Assembly: GCA_034435675.1 (NCBI GenBank)
Contig: DAOTWP010000182.1
Span: 1-38,059 of the forward strand
DNA from: DAOTWP01 sp034435675
Lineage (GTDB): Bacteria; Chloroflexota; Anaerolineae; Aggregatilineales; Phototrophicaceae
Reading direction: 5' to 3'
Length of the DNA: 38,059 nt
Shown: one piece after another, positions 30,437 through 38,059 of the stretch
Layout: each line of letters begins with the position of its first letter
Numbering within the stretch: the first letter of the stretch is position 1
The notes under the pieces: model-generated
Databases searched by the model: none
The model's input: the letters and a program-made list of their open reading frames with translations, nothing else
Told to the model about the DNA's origin: nothing
Made by a program: the position numbers and the translations under genes

Positions 30437-33400
30437 TTGCTGCCTCCGGCTGGGTATCCGTTTCCTCTGCACGATACTGCGAACGTTCATCTGCCGTCAG
30501 CGGTCGCACATACCGGTTGTTTTCGATCCAGTTGACCAATTCGGGCAGGGTGATATGGATGCGCCAGATGCGGGTGGTGTCGTCTTCCGCGCCACTGACG
30601 ATGTACTGCCCATCGGGGCTGAAGGCGACGCTGAGCACCCAGTTAGAATGCCCTTCGTAGCGGCGTACTTCTTCACCATTGGAGATGCGCCAGAGCAGGA
30701 TGGTATTGTCCGACGCGCCAGACAGCACGAACTGTCCGTCGGGACTGAAGGCGACCCCTACGACGTAGCCACCGTGCCCGGTGAAGCGCTGCACGGGGCT
30801 GCCTGTTGCTACATCCCAGACAATTGCTGTTCCATCCCACGAGGCAGTCACCAATAGTGTGCCATCGCGGCTGAAGTCCGCGCTTTCCAGCCGCGCGGTG
30901 TGTCCACTGAATTCGCGGACGAGTTCACCGCTTTCCAGACTCCACAGGCGGGCGATGCCATCACGCGAGGTGGATAATCCATAGCGTCCGTCAGGGCTGA
31001 ACAGGACATAGACCACTGTCTGTGCATTCTGGTTCTCGGCATCAGCAGTGACAATCGACCCAAAACGGCGTACCTGCTGCAACTGCACGCCCGCTCCGTC
31101 GGTCACAATGCGCAGCAGGTGCATGGTCCAATCGCTGCTGCCGCTGAGCAGGTATTGACCATCGGGACTGAAGGCAACACTGTTGACACCGCGAATGTGC
31201 CCGGTGTAGCGGGCGAGTTCATTGCCGGTGGTGGCATCCCAGAGGATGACAAAGCCATCCCACGAACTCGTCGCGATCCAGCGGCCATCCGGACTGTACA
31301 CCGCGCGGCTGACGACATGGGTGTGCCCCTGCAGGATCAAGCGCTGTTCGCCTGTAGCAGCGTCCCAGACGCGCGCGCTGTTGTCACCGCCCGTGTTTTG
31401 CAGTCGTCCCGAAGTGGACAGTACGCGCGTGCCATCGGGGCTGAAGGTCACGCTCCAGACCCAGCTCCGGTGCCCGCGGAAGCGGATGACTTCAGCGCGG
31501 TTACGCAGATTCCACAGAATCGCCCGTGTGTCGTTAGGGGTGCCGCCCAGGTTGCCAGCCCCGGTCAGTATGTACTGCCCGTCCGGGCTGTAAACGGTGG
31601 CGAGAATATTGTCAGTATGTTCAACAAAGCGCTGCAATTCCAGCCCGGTTGCTGTCTCCCAAATGCGCAAGGTACGATCCCACGATCCGGAGGCGAAGGT
31701 TTGCGAACCGGGGCTGAACGCAATGCTGGTAATCACGTCATTGTGCCCTTCAAACAGGCGTAGCTGCCTGCCTGTCGAAACACTCCAGAGCCGAATTTTA
31801 CCGCCGGTCAGGTCATACGATGCCGAGATGACATACTGCCCGTCCGCCGTGATATCTACTGCGCGCACGAATCCGGCGTTTTCGTCGTCAGGCGCCAGCA
31901 CCCGCACCTGTTCGCCGGTAGAGACGTTCCACACGCGGGCGACACGGTCACGTGCGCTGCCGTCGGGGTTGGTCGCGCCGGAACTGGTGACGATGAAGCG
32001 CCCCTCCGCGCTATAAGCGACATCAAGAATGCTGCCGCTGTGCCCATTGCAGCTAATGCCGCTGGGATCAGTGCAGACTGTGGTATCTGCCGGGGGGATT
32101 ACGCGGCGCACCGCGCCTGTTGCCGTGTTCCAGAAGCGGATCGATTGGTCGTTAGCGACAGAAACGAGGGTTTCGCCTGTCGGGTTGAAGGCAAGTGCGT
32201 TGACCCGATCTGTGTGTCCTTCAAGGGTTAGCAGCAGCGTTCCGGTTTGCAAATTCCACAGCCGGATGGTTGTATCTACCGAACCCGTTGCCAGCACCTG
32301 ACCGCTTGGGCTGATCGCAACGGTGGTGATTGTGGCGCTGTGCCCGCCGAAGCTGCGGATTTCTGCGCCTGTCTGCGTGTCCCACAGGCGGGCGATAGCG
32401 TCTGTTGAGCCGGTGACAGCTAGTTGCCCATCGGGGCTGAAGGCAGCCGAAGTGACGGATTGGGGATGCCTGCCAAAGACCCTTGCCGCGCCCGGCGCAT
32501 AGGCAATCCGCGCGAGGGTTCGCTCCGCTTCAGACAGCGGCGGGTCGAACATCAGGCTCGATTCCAATGCCAGTGCCAGCGCCAGTGTCGGGCGATCAGC
32601 GGTCAGCGCGTTGCCCGCGTTTGCTGCCAGCGCGATGCTGGTCGCTTCGTCTGCGCTGCGTTCGGCGCGAATGGCATTCTGCTCCGCAATCTGACGGGCA
32701 GATGCCGCTTCCTGACTCTGTGAAATGGCAACAATACTCAGCAGCACGGCAACGACGGCAGCAGCGGCAAAGACGCCGGCAAGCTGGCGCAAGCGCTGGC
32801 GATTGCGTGCTTCCAGCGCCCGTTCGCGCGCCAATCGCGCCGCTTCGGCCGCTTCCTGCGCTTTGTGGGCGGCAATGCTGGCGTCCAGATAGGCACGTTC
32901 TTCGCTGGTGAGCGCCAGTGAAGTATCCGCGATCCAGTCTTCAAATTGTGCCAACCGCGACCCCCGCGCCAGAAAACTGCTGTCGCGTCCGGCATTCAAC
33001 CACTCTGCTGCTTCGTTATGTACACGGCGCTGAATGCGCAGATCTTCACGGGCATCGTCCAGCCAGCGGCGCAGGCGGGTCCAGCGGCGCAGCAGCGCCT
33101 CATGGGCGACTTCCACGGTTGGGCTGCGCGTAACCGGCGACCGGTCAAAGGTCAGCAGGCGATATTTGCTGAAGGTGTCCAGCACGTGCTGCATCAGCTC
33201 GTGACTGCCGCTGACCGAGCGCAGTTCTTCCTGCAAAATGCGCCGGCGAGTATCTTCGCCGCCTTCTCCGGGCGTGACCAGTCGCAGGAACAACTGTCGG
33301 GCGGCTTCCTGCCCAGCCGGGTTGAGGTTTTCATAGATTTCGTCTGCGCGCCGCGCCAGTGCCCCCAGCGTACCGCCAATTTCGCGGTAAGCCGCCAGCG

Positions 33401-35090
33401 TCATCAGCCGTCCTTCGCGGCGTTCAAACAATTCGGTCAGCGCATATTGCAGCAGCGGCAGCGCGCCGGGTTGTTCCTGCACATCAGACACGATTGCCGT
33501 CACAAGGCTGGGTTCTGGTTTAGCGCCTATTCGGTGTGCCGGTCCGGTGATCGCTGCTTCGAGTTCGGTTGGGTTCAGCGGCAGTACCAGTTCAGTACGG
33601 CGGCGGATCAGTTCGCCAAAATTGGGGTAATTCAGCGGCTTGTCGTAGAAGTCGGCACGCAGGCTGATCACGATGCGCAGGCGGCTCGTTGGGTCAGTGA
33701 CAGCAGCGTACAGGCTGCTCAGAAAGTGGGCGCGTTCGGCTTCGTCTTCGACCAGCGTAAAGACTTCTTCAAACTGGTCAATATACAGGAACAGCTGCGT
33801 TTCATCGGCGGGCAGCACCCGTTTGCTGGCGCGCAGCAACCCGCGTTCATCCCCTTTGAGCTGGCTGAGCAGGCTTTCCGGCGGATTGACTGCCACGCGC
33901 AGCAGGGCGGCTTCCAGTTCCTCCAATGGGTGGGCGGCGGGTACCATTTCGACTATAAACCAGCTTCCTGAGCCGGACATGGTATCATGGCGCAGGGTGG
34001 GGATGACCCCTGCCTTAACCGCGCTGGATTTGCCGCTGCCGCTGGGTCCCACCACCGCCAGAAAGCGTGCCAGCGGGTCGGCTTCTTCAAGCAAGCGTTT
34101 GCGGATCGTTTGCACCAGTGCCTCGCGCCCAAAGAAATCCCCGGCATCCGCTTCCTGAAAGGCGCGCAGCCCTTTGTAGGGATTTTTTACATCGCTCAGA
34201 TCGGCTTCTTCGAGCAGCTCCGTTCTGTGCGCTACTTCCGCGAGATCAATGGTCGAAACCGACTCGCCCACAAAAGCGCGGCGCAGAGCAGTCGCAAGGG
34301 TCAGGGTATCGGGATAGCGTTCTACCGGGTCTTTGGCAGTTGCTTTCTGGATGACATCGTCAACGACTTCGGGCAGATCGCTGCGGGTGGGGAAAATGGA
34401 CGGCAGTAGTTCGCTGAGGTGCTTGACCAGCAGGGCGGTGGTGGGCAAGCCGTCAAACGGGTGCTGCCCGGTCAGAACTTCGTAGAGCATCACGCCGAGG
34501 CTGTACACGTCCGACTGCGGCGTGACAGTATCCCCGCGCAACTGCTCCGGCGCGATATACGCGGGCGATCCGGCAAGCATGCCGGTCTGGGTAATCGCGT
34601 TTTGTTCGGTCAGGTTTTTGGCAATGCCAAAATCTGCCAGATAATGGTTGCCACTTTCGTCCAGCAAAATGTTTGCCGGTTTGAGATCGCGGTGAATGAC
34701 CCCGTTCTGATGTGCCATCATCAGGGCACCACAAATCTGATCAAAGGCACGCAGCGTGGTTGGAGCATCTAATCCCCCCTGCCGGCGCAGCCTGTCGGCA
34801 AGGCTGCCCCCGCGCAGATAGCGCATGACCAGATACGCGCCGCCGGGTTCGCGCCAGTAATCGTACAGGGGGACGATAAACGGATGTTCCAGGCGTGCCA
34901 CCATCTGTGCTTCAGCCTCAAAACGCCGGATGAATTCCGGGTGGTTGGCATACTGGGGCAGCACAATTTTGATGGCGACTTCGCGTCCGATGGTCGGCTG
35001 GTGTGCGCGGTACACAGCGCCAAAACCGCCCGCTCCGATGCGTTCCCGCAGTTCATAGCCTTTGATGACGCTTCCGCTGAGGTTTTCCAT
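30426..35090 (-). CDS. Ser/Thr protein kinase fused to nSTAND-type NTPase and WD40 propellers
   Basis: A 1554-residue signalling protein. Residues 12-275 are a Hanks-type kinase: glycine loop GAGGFGAVY, Lys41, catalytic HRDLKPAN (Asp135), DFG (Asp153) and APE (PEQ). Residues about 303-700 begin NPYKGLRAFQEADAGDFFGRE and have Walker A GPSGSGKSS (348-356) and Walker B LFLYIDQFEE, as in nSTAND1-type NTPases. A charged coiled coil and one membrane helix (about 770-790) follow. The C-terminal 650 residues are 14 WD40 repeats, enough for two seven-bladed propellers. Such proteins are inferred to sense a ligand through WD40 repeats and signal through the kinase; substrates are unknown. ATG at 35090 is placed at the start of the kinase domain. 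The open frame extends upstream but shows no conserved sequence. Confidence 0.92.
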   Translation of the reverse strand: MENLSGSVIKGYELRERIGAGGFGAVYRAHQPTIGREVAIKIVLPQYANHPEFIRRFEAEAQMVARLEHPFIVPLYDYWREPGGAYLVMRYLRGGSLADRLRRQGGLDAPTTLRAFDQICGALMMAHQNGVIHRDLKPANILLDESGNHYLADFGIAKNLTEQNAITQTGMLAGSPAYIAPEQLRGDTVTPQSDVYSLGVMLYEVLTGQHPFDGLPTTALLVKHLSELLPSIFPTRSDLPEVVDDVIQKATAKDPVERYPDTLTLATALRRAFVGESVSTIDLAEVAHRTELLEEADLSDVKNPYKGLRAFQEADAGDFFGREALVQTIRKRLLEEADPLARFLAVVGPSGSGKSSAVKAGVIPTLRHDTMSGSGSWFIVEMVPAAHPLEELEAALLRVAVNPPESLLSQLKGDERGLLRASKRVLPADETQLFLYIDQFEEVFTLVEDEAERAHFLSSLYAAVTDPTSRLRIVISLRADFYDKPLNYPNFGELIRRRTELVLPLNPTELEAAITGPAHRIGAKPEPSLVTAIVSDVQEQPGALPLLQYALTELFERREGRLMTLAAYREIGGTLGALARRADEIYENLNPAGQEAARQLFLRLVTPGEGGEDTRRRILQEELRSVSGSHELMQHVLDTFSKYRLLTFDRSPVTRSPTVEVAHEALLRRWTRLRRWLDDAREDLRIQRRVHNEAAEWLNAGRDSSFLARGSRLAQFEDWIADTSLALTSEERAYLDASIAAHKAQEAAEAARLARERALEARNRQRLRQLAGVFAAAAVVAVLLSIVAISQSQEAASARQIAEQNAIRAERSADEATSIALAANAGNALTADRPTLALALALESSLMFDPPLSEAERTLARIAYAPGAARVFGRHPQSVTSAAFSPDGQLAVTGSTDAIARLWDTQTGAEIRSFGGHSATITTVAISPSGQVLATGSVDTTIRLWNLQTGTLLLTLEGHTDRVNALAFNPTGETLVSVANDQSIRFWNTATGAVRRVIPPADTTVCTDPSGISCNGHSGSILDVAYSAEGRFIVTSSGATNPDGSARDRVARVWNVSTGEQVRVLAPDDENAGFVRAVDITADGQYVISASYDLTGGKIRLWSVSTGRQLRLFEGHNDVITSIAFSPGSQTFASGSWDRTLRIWETATGLELQRFVEHTDNILATVYSPDGQYILTGAGNLGGTPNDTRAILWNLRNRAEVIRFRGHRSWVWSVTFSPDGTRVLSTSGRLQNTGGDNSARVWDAATGEQRLILQGHTHVVSRAVYSPDGRWIATSSWDGFVILWDATTGNELARYTGHIRGVNSVAFSPDGQYLLSGSSDWTMHLLRIVTDGAGVQLQQVRRFGSIVTADAENQNAQTVVYVLFSPDGRYGLSTSRDGIARLWSLESGELVREFSGHTARLESADFSRDGTLLVTASWDGTAIVWDVATGSPVQRFTGHGGYVVGVAFSPDGQFVLSGASDNTILLWRISNGEEVRRYEGHSNWVLSVAFSPDGQYIVSGAEDDTTRIWRIHITLPELVNWIENNRYVRPLTADERSQYRAEETDTQPEAANGG

Positions 35091-35220
35091 GGTTGTCACT
35101 GCCAAATCGGTTAGAGCGCGTGCGACAGGTCGAAAGATACTCTGCACCGGTAAGTTTGCACAGGTGGGGCAGACGAATTTTCTATGAAAACACGCCCGCT
35201 GTTTGTGCCTTAGCTCACCG

Positions 35221-35239
35221 GATGTTCGCGCTGAACATC
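35221..35239. promoter_or_regulatory. Palindromic operator-like site at the kinase promoter
   Basis: GATGTTC and GAACATC form a perfect 7-bp inverted repeat around GCGCT. It sits at the predicted transcription start of the kinase gene on the minus strand and could be a repressor site or a 5' hairpin. Confidence 0.45.
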
Positions 35240-35246
35240 GGGGCAG

Positions 35247-35252
35247 ATTGTA
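35247..35252 (-). promoter_or_regulatory. Extended -10 element of the kinase gene
   Basis: On the minus strand it reads TGC-TACAAT, an extended -10 motif. A weak TTGTGG lies 19 bases upstream. The leader to the ATG at 35090 would be about 150 bases. Confidence 0.45.
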
Positions 35253-35325
35253 GCAGGTTTTGCCTTTCTGACCACAAGCCGCCTGGCTGCGACCTGTGAT
35301 GGGGTGGCAGGGTGGCACGGGCTGA

Positions 35326-35354
35326 TTGACATGGGCATATGGTTGTGCTACTGT
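35326..35354 (+). promoter_or_regulatory. Promoter of the MFS gene
   Basis: A perfect TTGACA (35326-35331) and TACTGT (35349-35354) are spaced by 17 bases. The predicted leader to the ATG at 35517 is about 155 bases. The 426-base gap between kinase and MFS genes holds these divergent control elements and no gene I can support. Confidence 0.7.
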
Positions 35355-35516
35355 CTTTACGCACTCTACCCGCTTTAGTGCATAAAGGTGGCAGCAGCCG
35401 GGCTGAATGTGATGTGTTATTTCGTCGGGCACGTTTGAACACACTACCGGCAGATGGCGTAATTGCAGCAGAGACATTTGTTGCAAACGATGCCTGGGGC
35501 AGATCGGGGGAAACGT

Positions 35517-36932
35517 ATGGAAGCAAGGGATCGTCAGCACGGGCGCAGCAGTCAGCCAACCGGGATGCGCGCCTTTACGATTGTCTGGTTTGGGCAGGTA
35601 GTGTCGCTGCTGGGGTCTGCGATGACGGCGTTCGCCTTTACCATCTGGGCGTATCAGGAGACAGGTGAAGCCACTGCGCTGGCGCTGATGGGCTTCTTTG
35701 GCTTTCTACCCGGTATTCTGATGAGTCCCATAGCGGGTGCGCTGGTGGATCGCTGGAATCGCAAACTGGTAATGATGATCAGCGATGTCGCCGCTGGTTT
35801 GTCAACAGTTGCGGTGTTCTTGCTCTACAGTGCGGGCAACCTCGAAATCTGGCATCTGTATATTGCTGGGGCGTTTGCGGGTGCTTTTCAGGCATTCCAG
35901 TGGCCCGCCTACTCCGCCGCGATTTCGACGATGCTCAAAAAAGAACAGTATGCGCGTGCCAGCGGAATGATGGCGCTGGCGGAGTCGCTGTCGGTGGTTT
36001 TTGCGCCAGGGCTGGCGGGTGTGCTGCTGCTTTCGCTGGGCATTCAGGGTGTGCTGCTGATTGATATTATCACCTTCGTCTTTGCCGTAGCAGTGTTGTT
36101 TGTCGTTTATATCCCGCAACCGAAGGCAACCACAGAAGGTGCGCACAGCCGCAGCAACCTGTGGAATGAGGTCACTTACGGTTTTCGCTACATCTTTCAG
36201 CGGCGCAGTCTGCTCGGTTTACAGATGATGTTCTTCATCATCAATCTGACCGGCACGCTGGGCATGATTCTGCTGAACCCGATGGTGCTGGCGCGCACCG
36301 GAGGCGATGAGCTGAGCCTTGCCACGGTGCAGTCCATGCTGGGAATCGGGGGTGTTGTCGGAGGATTGCTGCTCAGCGTATGGGGTGGACCCAAACGGCG
36401 GGTTCACGGAGTGCTACTGGGGATGGCAGGCGGCAGCCTGTTCGGACAGGTGGGGCTGGGACTGGGGCAGACCGTGCCGGTATGGGCTGTAGCGGCTTTC
36501 CTGAATACAGCCATCATCCCGATTCTCAACGGATCAAATCAAGCAATCTGGCAGGCAAAGGTCGCGCCGGATATTCAGGGGCGGGTGTTTGCCGTGCGGC
36601 GGCTGATTGCTCAGATCACGGCACCCGCTGCAATGCTGGTTGCCGGTCCGCTGGCGGATGTGGTGTTTGAACCGGCGATGATGCCCGGCGGCACGCTTAC
36701 TCCGCTGTTCGGCGGGATTGTCGGCACGGGTCCGGGCGCGGGCATGGCGCTGATTCTGGTATTCACGGGCATATTGGGAGCCATCGGGGCGCTGTCCGGT
36801 TATCTGCTGCCGTTTATCCGTAATGCCGAGGATATCCTGCCGGACTACGTGATGCAGGAAGAAGCCGCAGAGTCAGCACCCTTGCCGCCTGTCAGCAGCG
36901 AGAAAGACGCTGTCCCGGTTGCCGGAGCATAA
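35517..36932 (+). CDS. Major facilitator superfamily exporter
   Basis: A 471-residue membrane transporter with about 12 helices. GALVDRWNRKLVMMISD after helix 2 is the MFS signature loop (G-x-x-x-D-R-x-x-R-K). The segment ILNGSNQAIWQAKVAPDIQGRVFAVRRLI is typical of MFS_3 members related to macrolide and siderophore exporters. The hydrophilic ends (about 20 residues at the start, 40 at the end) are cytoplasmic by prediction. Substrate unknown. ATG at 35517 has GGGGGA six bases upstream; an in-frame ATG at 35463 lacks a good site. It is transcribed alone and ends in a strong terminator. Confidence 0.92.
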   Translation: MEARDRQHGRSSQPTGMRAFTIVWFGQVVSLLGSAMTAFAFTIWAYQETGEATALALMGFFGFLPGILMSPIAGALVDRWNRKLVMMISDVAAGLSTVAVFLLYSAGNLEIWHLYIAGAFAGAFQAFQWPAYSAAISTMLKKEQYARASGMMALAESLSVVFAPGLAGVLLLSLGIQGVLLIDIITFVFAVAVLFVVYIPQPKATTEGAHSRSNLWNEVTYGFRYIFQRRSLLGLQMMFFIINLTGTLGMILLNPMVLARTGGDELSLATVQSMLGIGGVVGGLLLSVWGGPKRRVHGVLLGMAGGSLFGQVGLGLGQTVPVWAVAAFLNTAIIPILNGSNQAIWQAKVAPDIQGRVFAVRRLIAQITAPAAMLVAGPLADVVFEPAMMPGGTLTPLFGGIVGTGPGAGMALILVFTGILGAIGALSGYLLPFIRNAEDILPDYVMQEEAAESAPLPPVSSEKDAVPVAGA

Positions 36933-36977
36933 CCTTGCGCTGGTCATTAAACGCAGCAGCCGCACCAGAGGCAGGAC

Positions 36978-37029
36978 CTAACAGCGCGCCCCGGCAGCCG
37001 ATAGCTGGAGCGCGCTGTTAGTTTGTTCT
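36978..37029 (+). terminator. Strong terminator between convergent MFS and AlbA-type genes
   Basis: CTAACAGCGCGC and GCGCGCTGTTAG form a perfect 12-bp stem (36978-37021) whose loop can fold into a smaller hairpin. It runs into TTTGTTCT on the + strand. It may also act on the opposite strand. Confidence 0.85.
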
Positions 37030-37126
37030 GCAATGGTATCGCTGTTGATTGTCGTTTGCCGTCGCGCGCTACCGCGCCGCGATTCTTGCTCAGGGTGCGG
37101 CAGTCTATGCGGCGGCAGATCAGCCT

Positions 37127-38059
37127 TTAGGAAACGGTTTCCTCATAAGGCTCGATAAACTGCTGCCAGTCCCCGTGCATGCCACCTTCGCTGACGCCAT
37201 AATACACTCGGACACCGTTTTCATGCCGCTGCGCCAGATCGAAGCGCACCTCTCCGGCGCGTTCGTAGCGCCGCCACAACCCTTTATCGCCATGCCATTC
37301 GATCTTGTCCGGCTGAATCGGGCTGCCCTCATACTGCTTGATGGCGTAATGCCACAACCGCCGCGCTGAGGTGCGGGTAACGTTCTTGACGATGCTGCCG
37401 TTGCGGAGATCGCGCATGATGTAGTAGCGAATGTTGCCGCGCTGCTCACTGCCCACAATTTCGACACCGGTTCGCGGTGGCGCATGAGGATCATCGCGTT
37501 GGTCTTCGGGCACGGCAGGCGTCTCTACAGTGACAGTAGCGAGGCTGGTTACTGGGGCTTGACCGCCCCCTGCACTGTTGGTGACAAGACTGCCCCCCGC
37601 TTCCTTGAAGACAATTCCCTGCCGCACGAGGTTGACGATTTCATCGCGCACTGCCAGATCTGTTTCCGCTTCATCACGCACATAAATCTTGTTATCGTCA
37701 ATGGCATAGGGACGGTCTTCGCCAAAAGGAACCTGAATCTGCAAAATCGACTTGCCCTGACTTTCCTGCACATTGATCTCAACATCAATTCTGGGGGAAA
37801 TCTTGAAGCTGATTTCCTGTTGCAGTTCCTCTATGGCGGCTGCCGGGTTGTCGATGCCGACCGGCTTCTTGGTTTTGTCCGGACTGATCCCGACATAAAT
37901 CGTGCCACCGTTGGTATTGGCAAACGCGCAGACATCCGCCACAATGGTATACAATCGCCCGCCTTTACGATCCATCGACTCGTGGAATGCCTGTACAAGG
38001 CTGGGTCCTTCCTCGCGCGCGAGCTGGATATAGTCATACGTCTGGCGATTGGGATGATA
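37127..38059 (-). CDS. AlbA/Schlafen-type (AlbA_2) domain protein, 5' end outside window
   Basis: The last 310 residues of a protein whose frame stays open to the right edge. The segment VADVCAFANTNGGTIYVGISPDKTKKPVGI, followed by IEELQQEISFKISPRI and KIYVRDEAETDLAVRDEI, is the core of the AlbA_2 domain of Schlafen-like proteins, found in nucleic-acid-binding or regulatory proteins often called ATP-binding transcriptional regulators. After a Gly/Thr/Pro-rich linker, a second compact domain (about the last 120 residues, VEIVGSEQRGNIRYYIMRDLRNGSIVKNVTRTSARRLWHYAI) follows that I do not recognise. Without the N-terminus, other domains cannot be excluded. An ATG at 37975 falls inside the conserved domain and is not the start. 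Confidence 0.78.
   Translation of the reverse strand, partial: YHPNRQTYDYIQLAREEGPSLVQAFHESMDRKGGRLYTIVADVCAFANTNGGTIYVGISPDKTKKPVGIDNPAAAIEELQQEISFKISPRIDVEINVQESQGKSILQIQVPFGEDRPYAIDDNKIYVRDEAETDLAVRDEIVNLVRQGIVFKEAGGSLVTNSAGGGQAPVTSLATVTVETPAVPEDQRDDPHAPPRTGVEIVGSEQRGNIRYYIMRDLRNGSIVKNVTRTSARRLWHYAIKQYEGSPIQPDKIEWHGDKGLWRRYERAGEVRFDLAQRHENGVRVYYGVSEGGMHGDWQQFIEPYEETVS

Noticed and set aside
35091..35540. 150-codon upstream extension of the kinase reading frame
   Set aside because: The segment is rich in Cys, His and Pro, matches no kinase feature, and overlaps the MFS promoter and gene start. The kinase domain begins at the ATG at 35090.

Overview
The window looks like a chromosomal segment of a Chloroflexota bacterium, probably of the Anaerolineae. 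This is inferred from gene content, not from a marker gene. The pointers are a Ser/Thr kinase fused to an nSTAND-type NTPase and WD40 propellers, several solo HEAT and TPR proteins, a YkuD transpeptidase with a TYGC active-site motif, a DUF1003-MgtE pair, and a primosome operon with DnaD-like and DnaC-like proteins. I see no tRNA, rRNA, CRISPR array, insertion sequence or prophage. Genes are cut at both window ends (dnaB on the left, an AlbA/Schlafen-type protein on the right).

Layout. 2-2731 (+): a replication operon with the C-terminal part of DnaB helicase, a DnaD-like protein and a helicase loader with two complete DnaC-type ATPase domains; a GNAT acetyltransferase gene follows closely. 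3690-5576 (+): a ketol-acid reductoisomerase-like protein that has lost catalytic residues, then a HEAT-repeat protein. 5668-8372 (-): sugar-phosphate metabolism (an NDP-sugar pyrophosphorylase-like protein, then phosphomannomutase/phosphoglucomutase). 8530-10788 (+): a 752-residue protein made of helical repeats. 11041-11493 (+): a small GAF protein.

11516-19355 (-) is a chemosensory operon of eight genes: CheW, a receptor without a sensor domain, a CheA-REC hybrid kinase, CheB, CheY, an RsbT-like protein, a second CheW, and a receiver-roadblock protein. No CheR lies in the window. The RsbT-like protein and the receiver of the last protein both lack their family's key residues, so the distal half of the operon looks like a non-canonical output branch.

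19568-22833: vitamin B6 synthesis genes pdxS (+) and pdxT (-), separated by a HEAT protein and a very acidic 113-residue protein. 23140-26942 (-): two TPR proteins flanking a membrane-anchored L,D-transpeptidase. 27457-29545 (+): a DUF1003 membrane protein and the Mg2+ channel MgtE, behind a leader of about 350 nt that can fold into a three-way junction with alternative pairings. 29576-35090 (-): the kinase-nSTAND-WD40 giant, with a tandem-rhodanese sulfurtransferase gene overlapping its 3' end. 35517-36932 (+): an MFS exporter. 37127-end (-): the partial AlbA-type protein.

The items most worth following up are the leader RNA before DUF1003-mgtE, the degenerate signalling proteins of the chemosensory operon, the reductoisomerase-like pseudoenzyme and the double-ATPase helicase loader.
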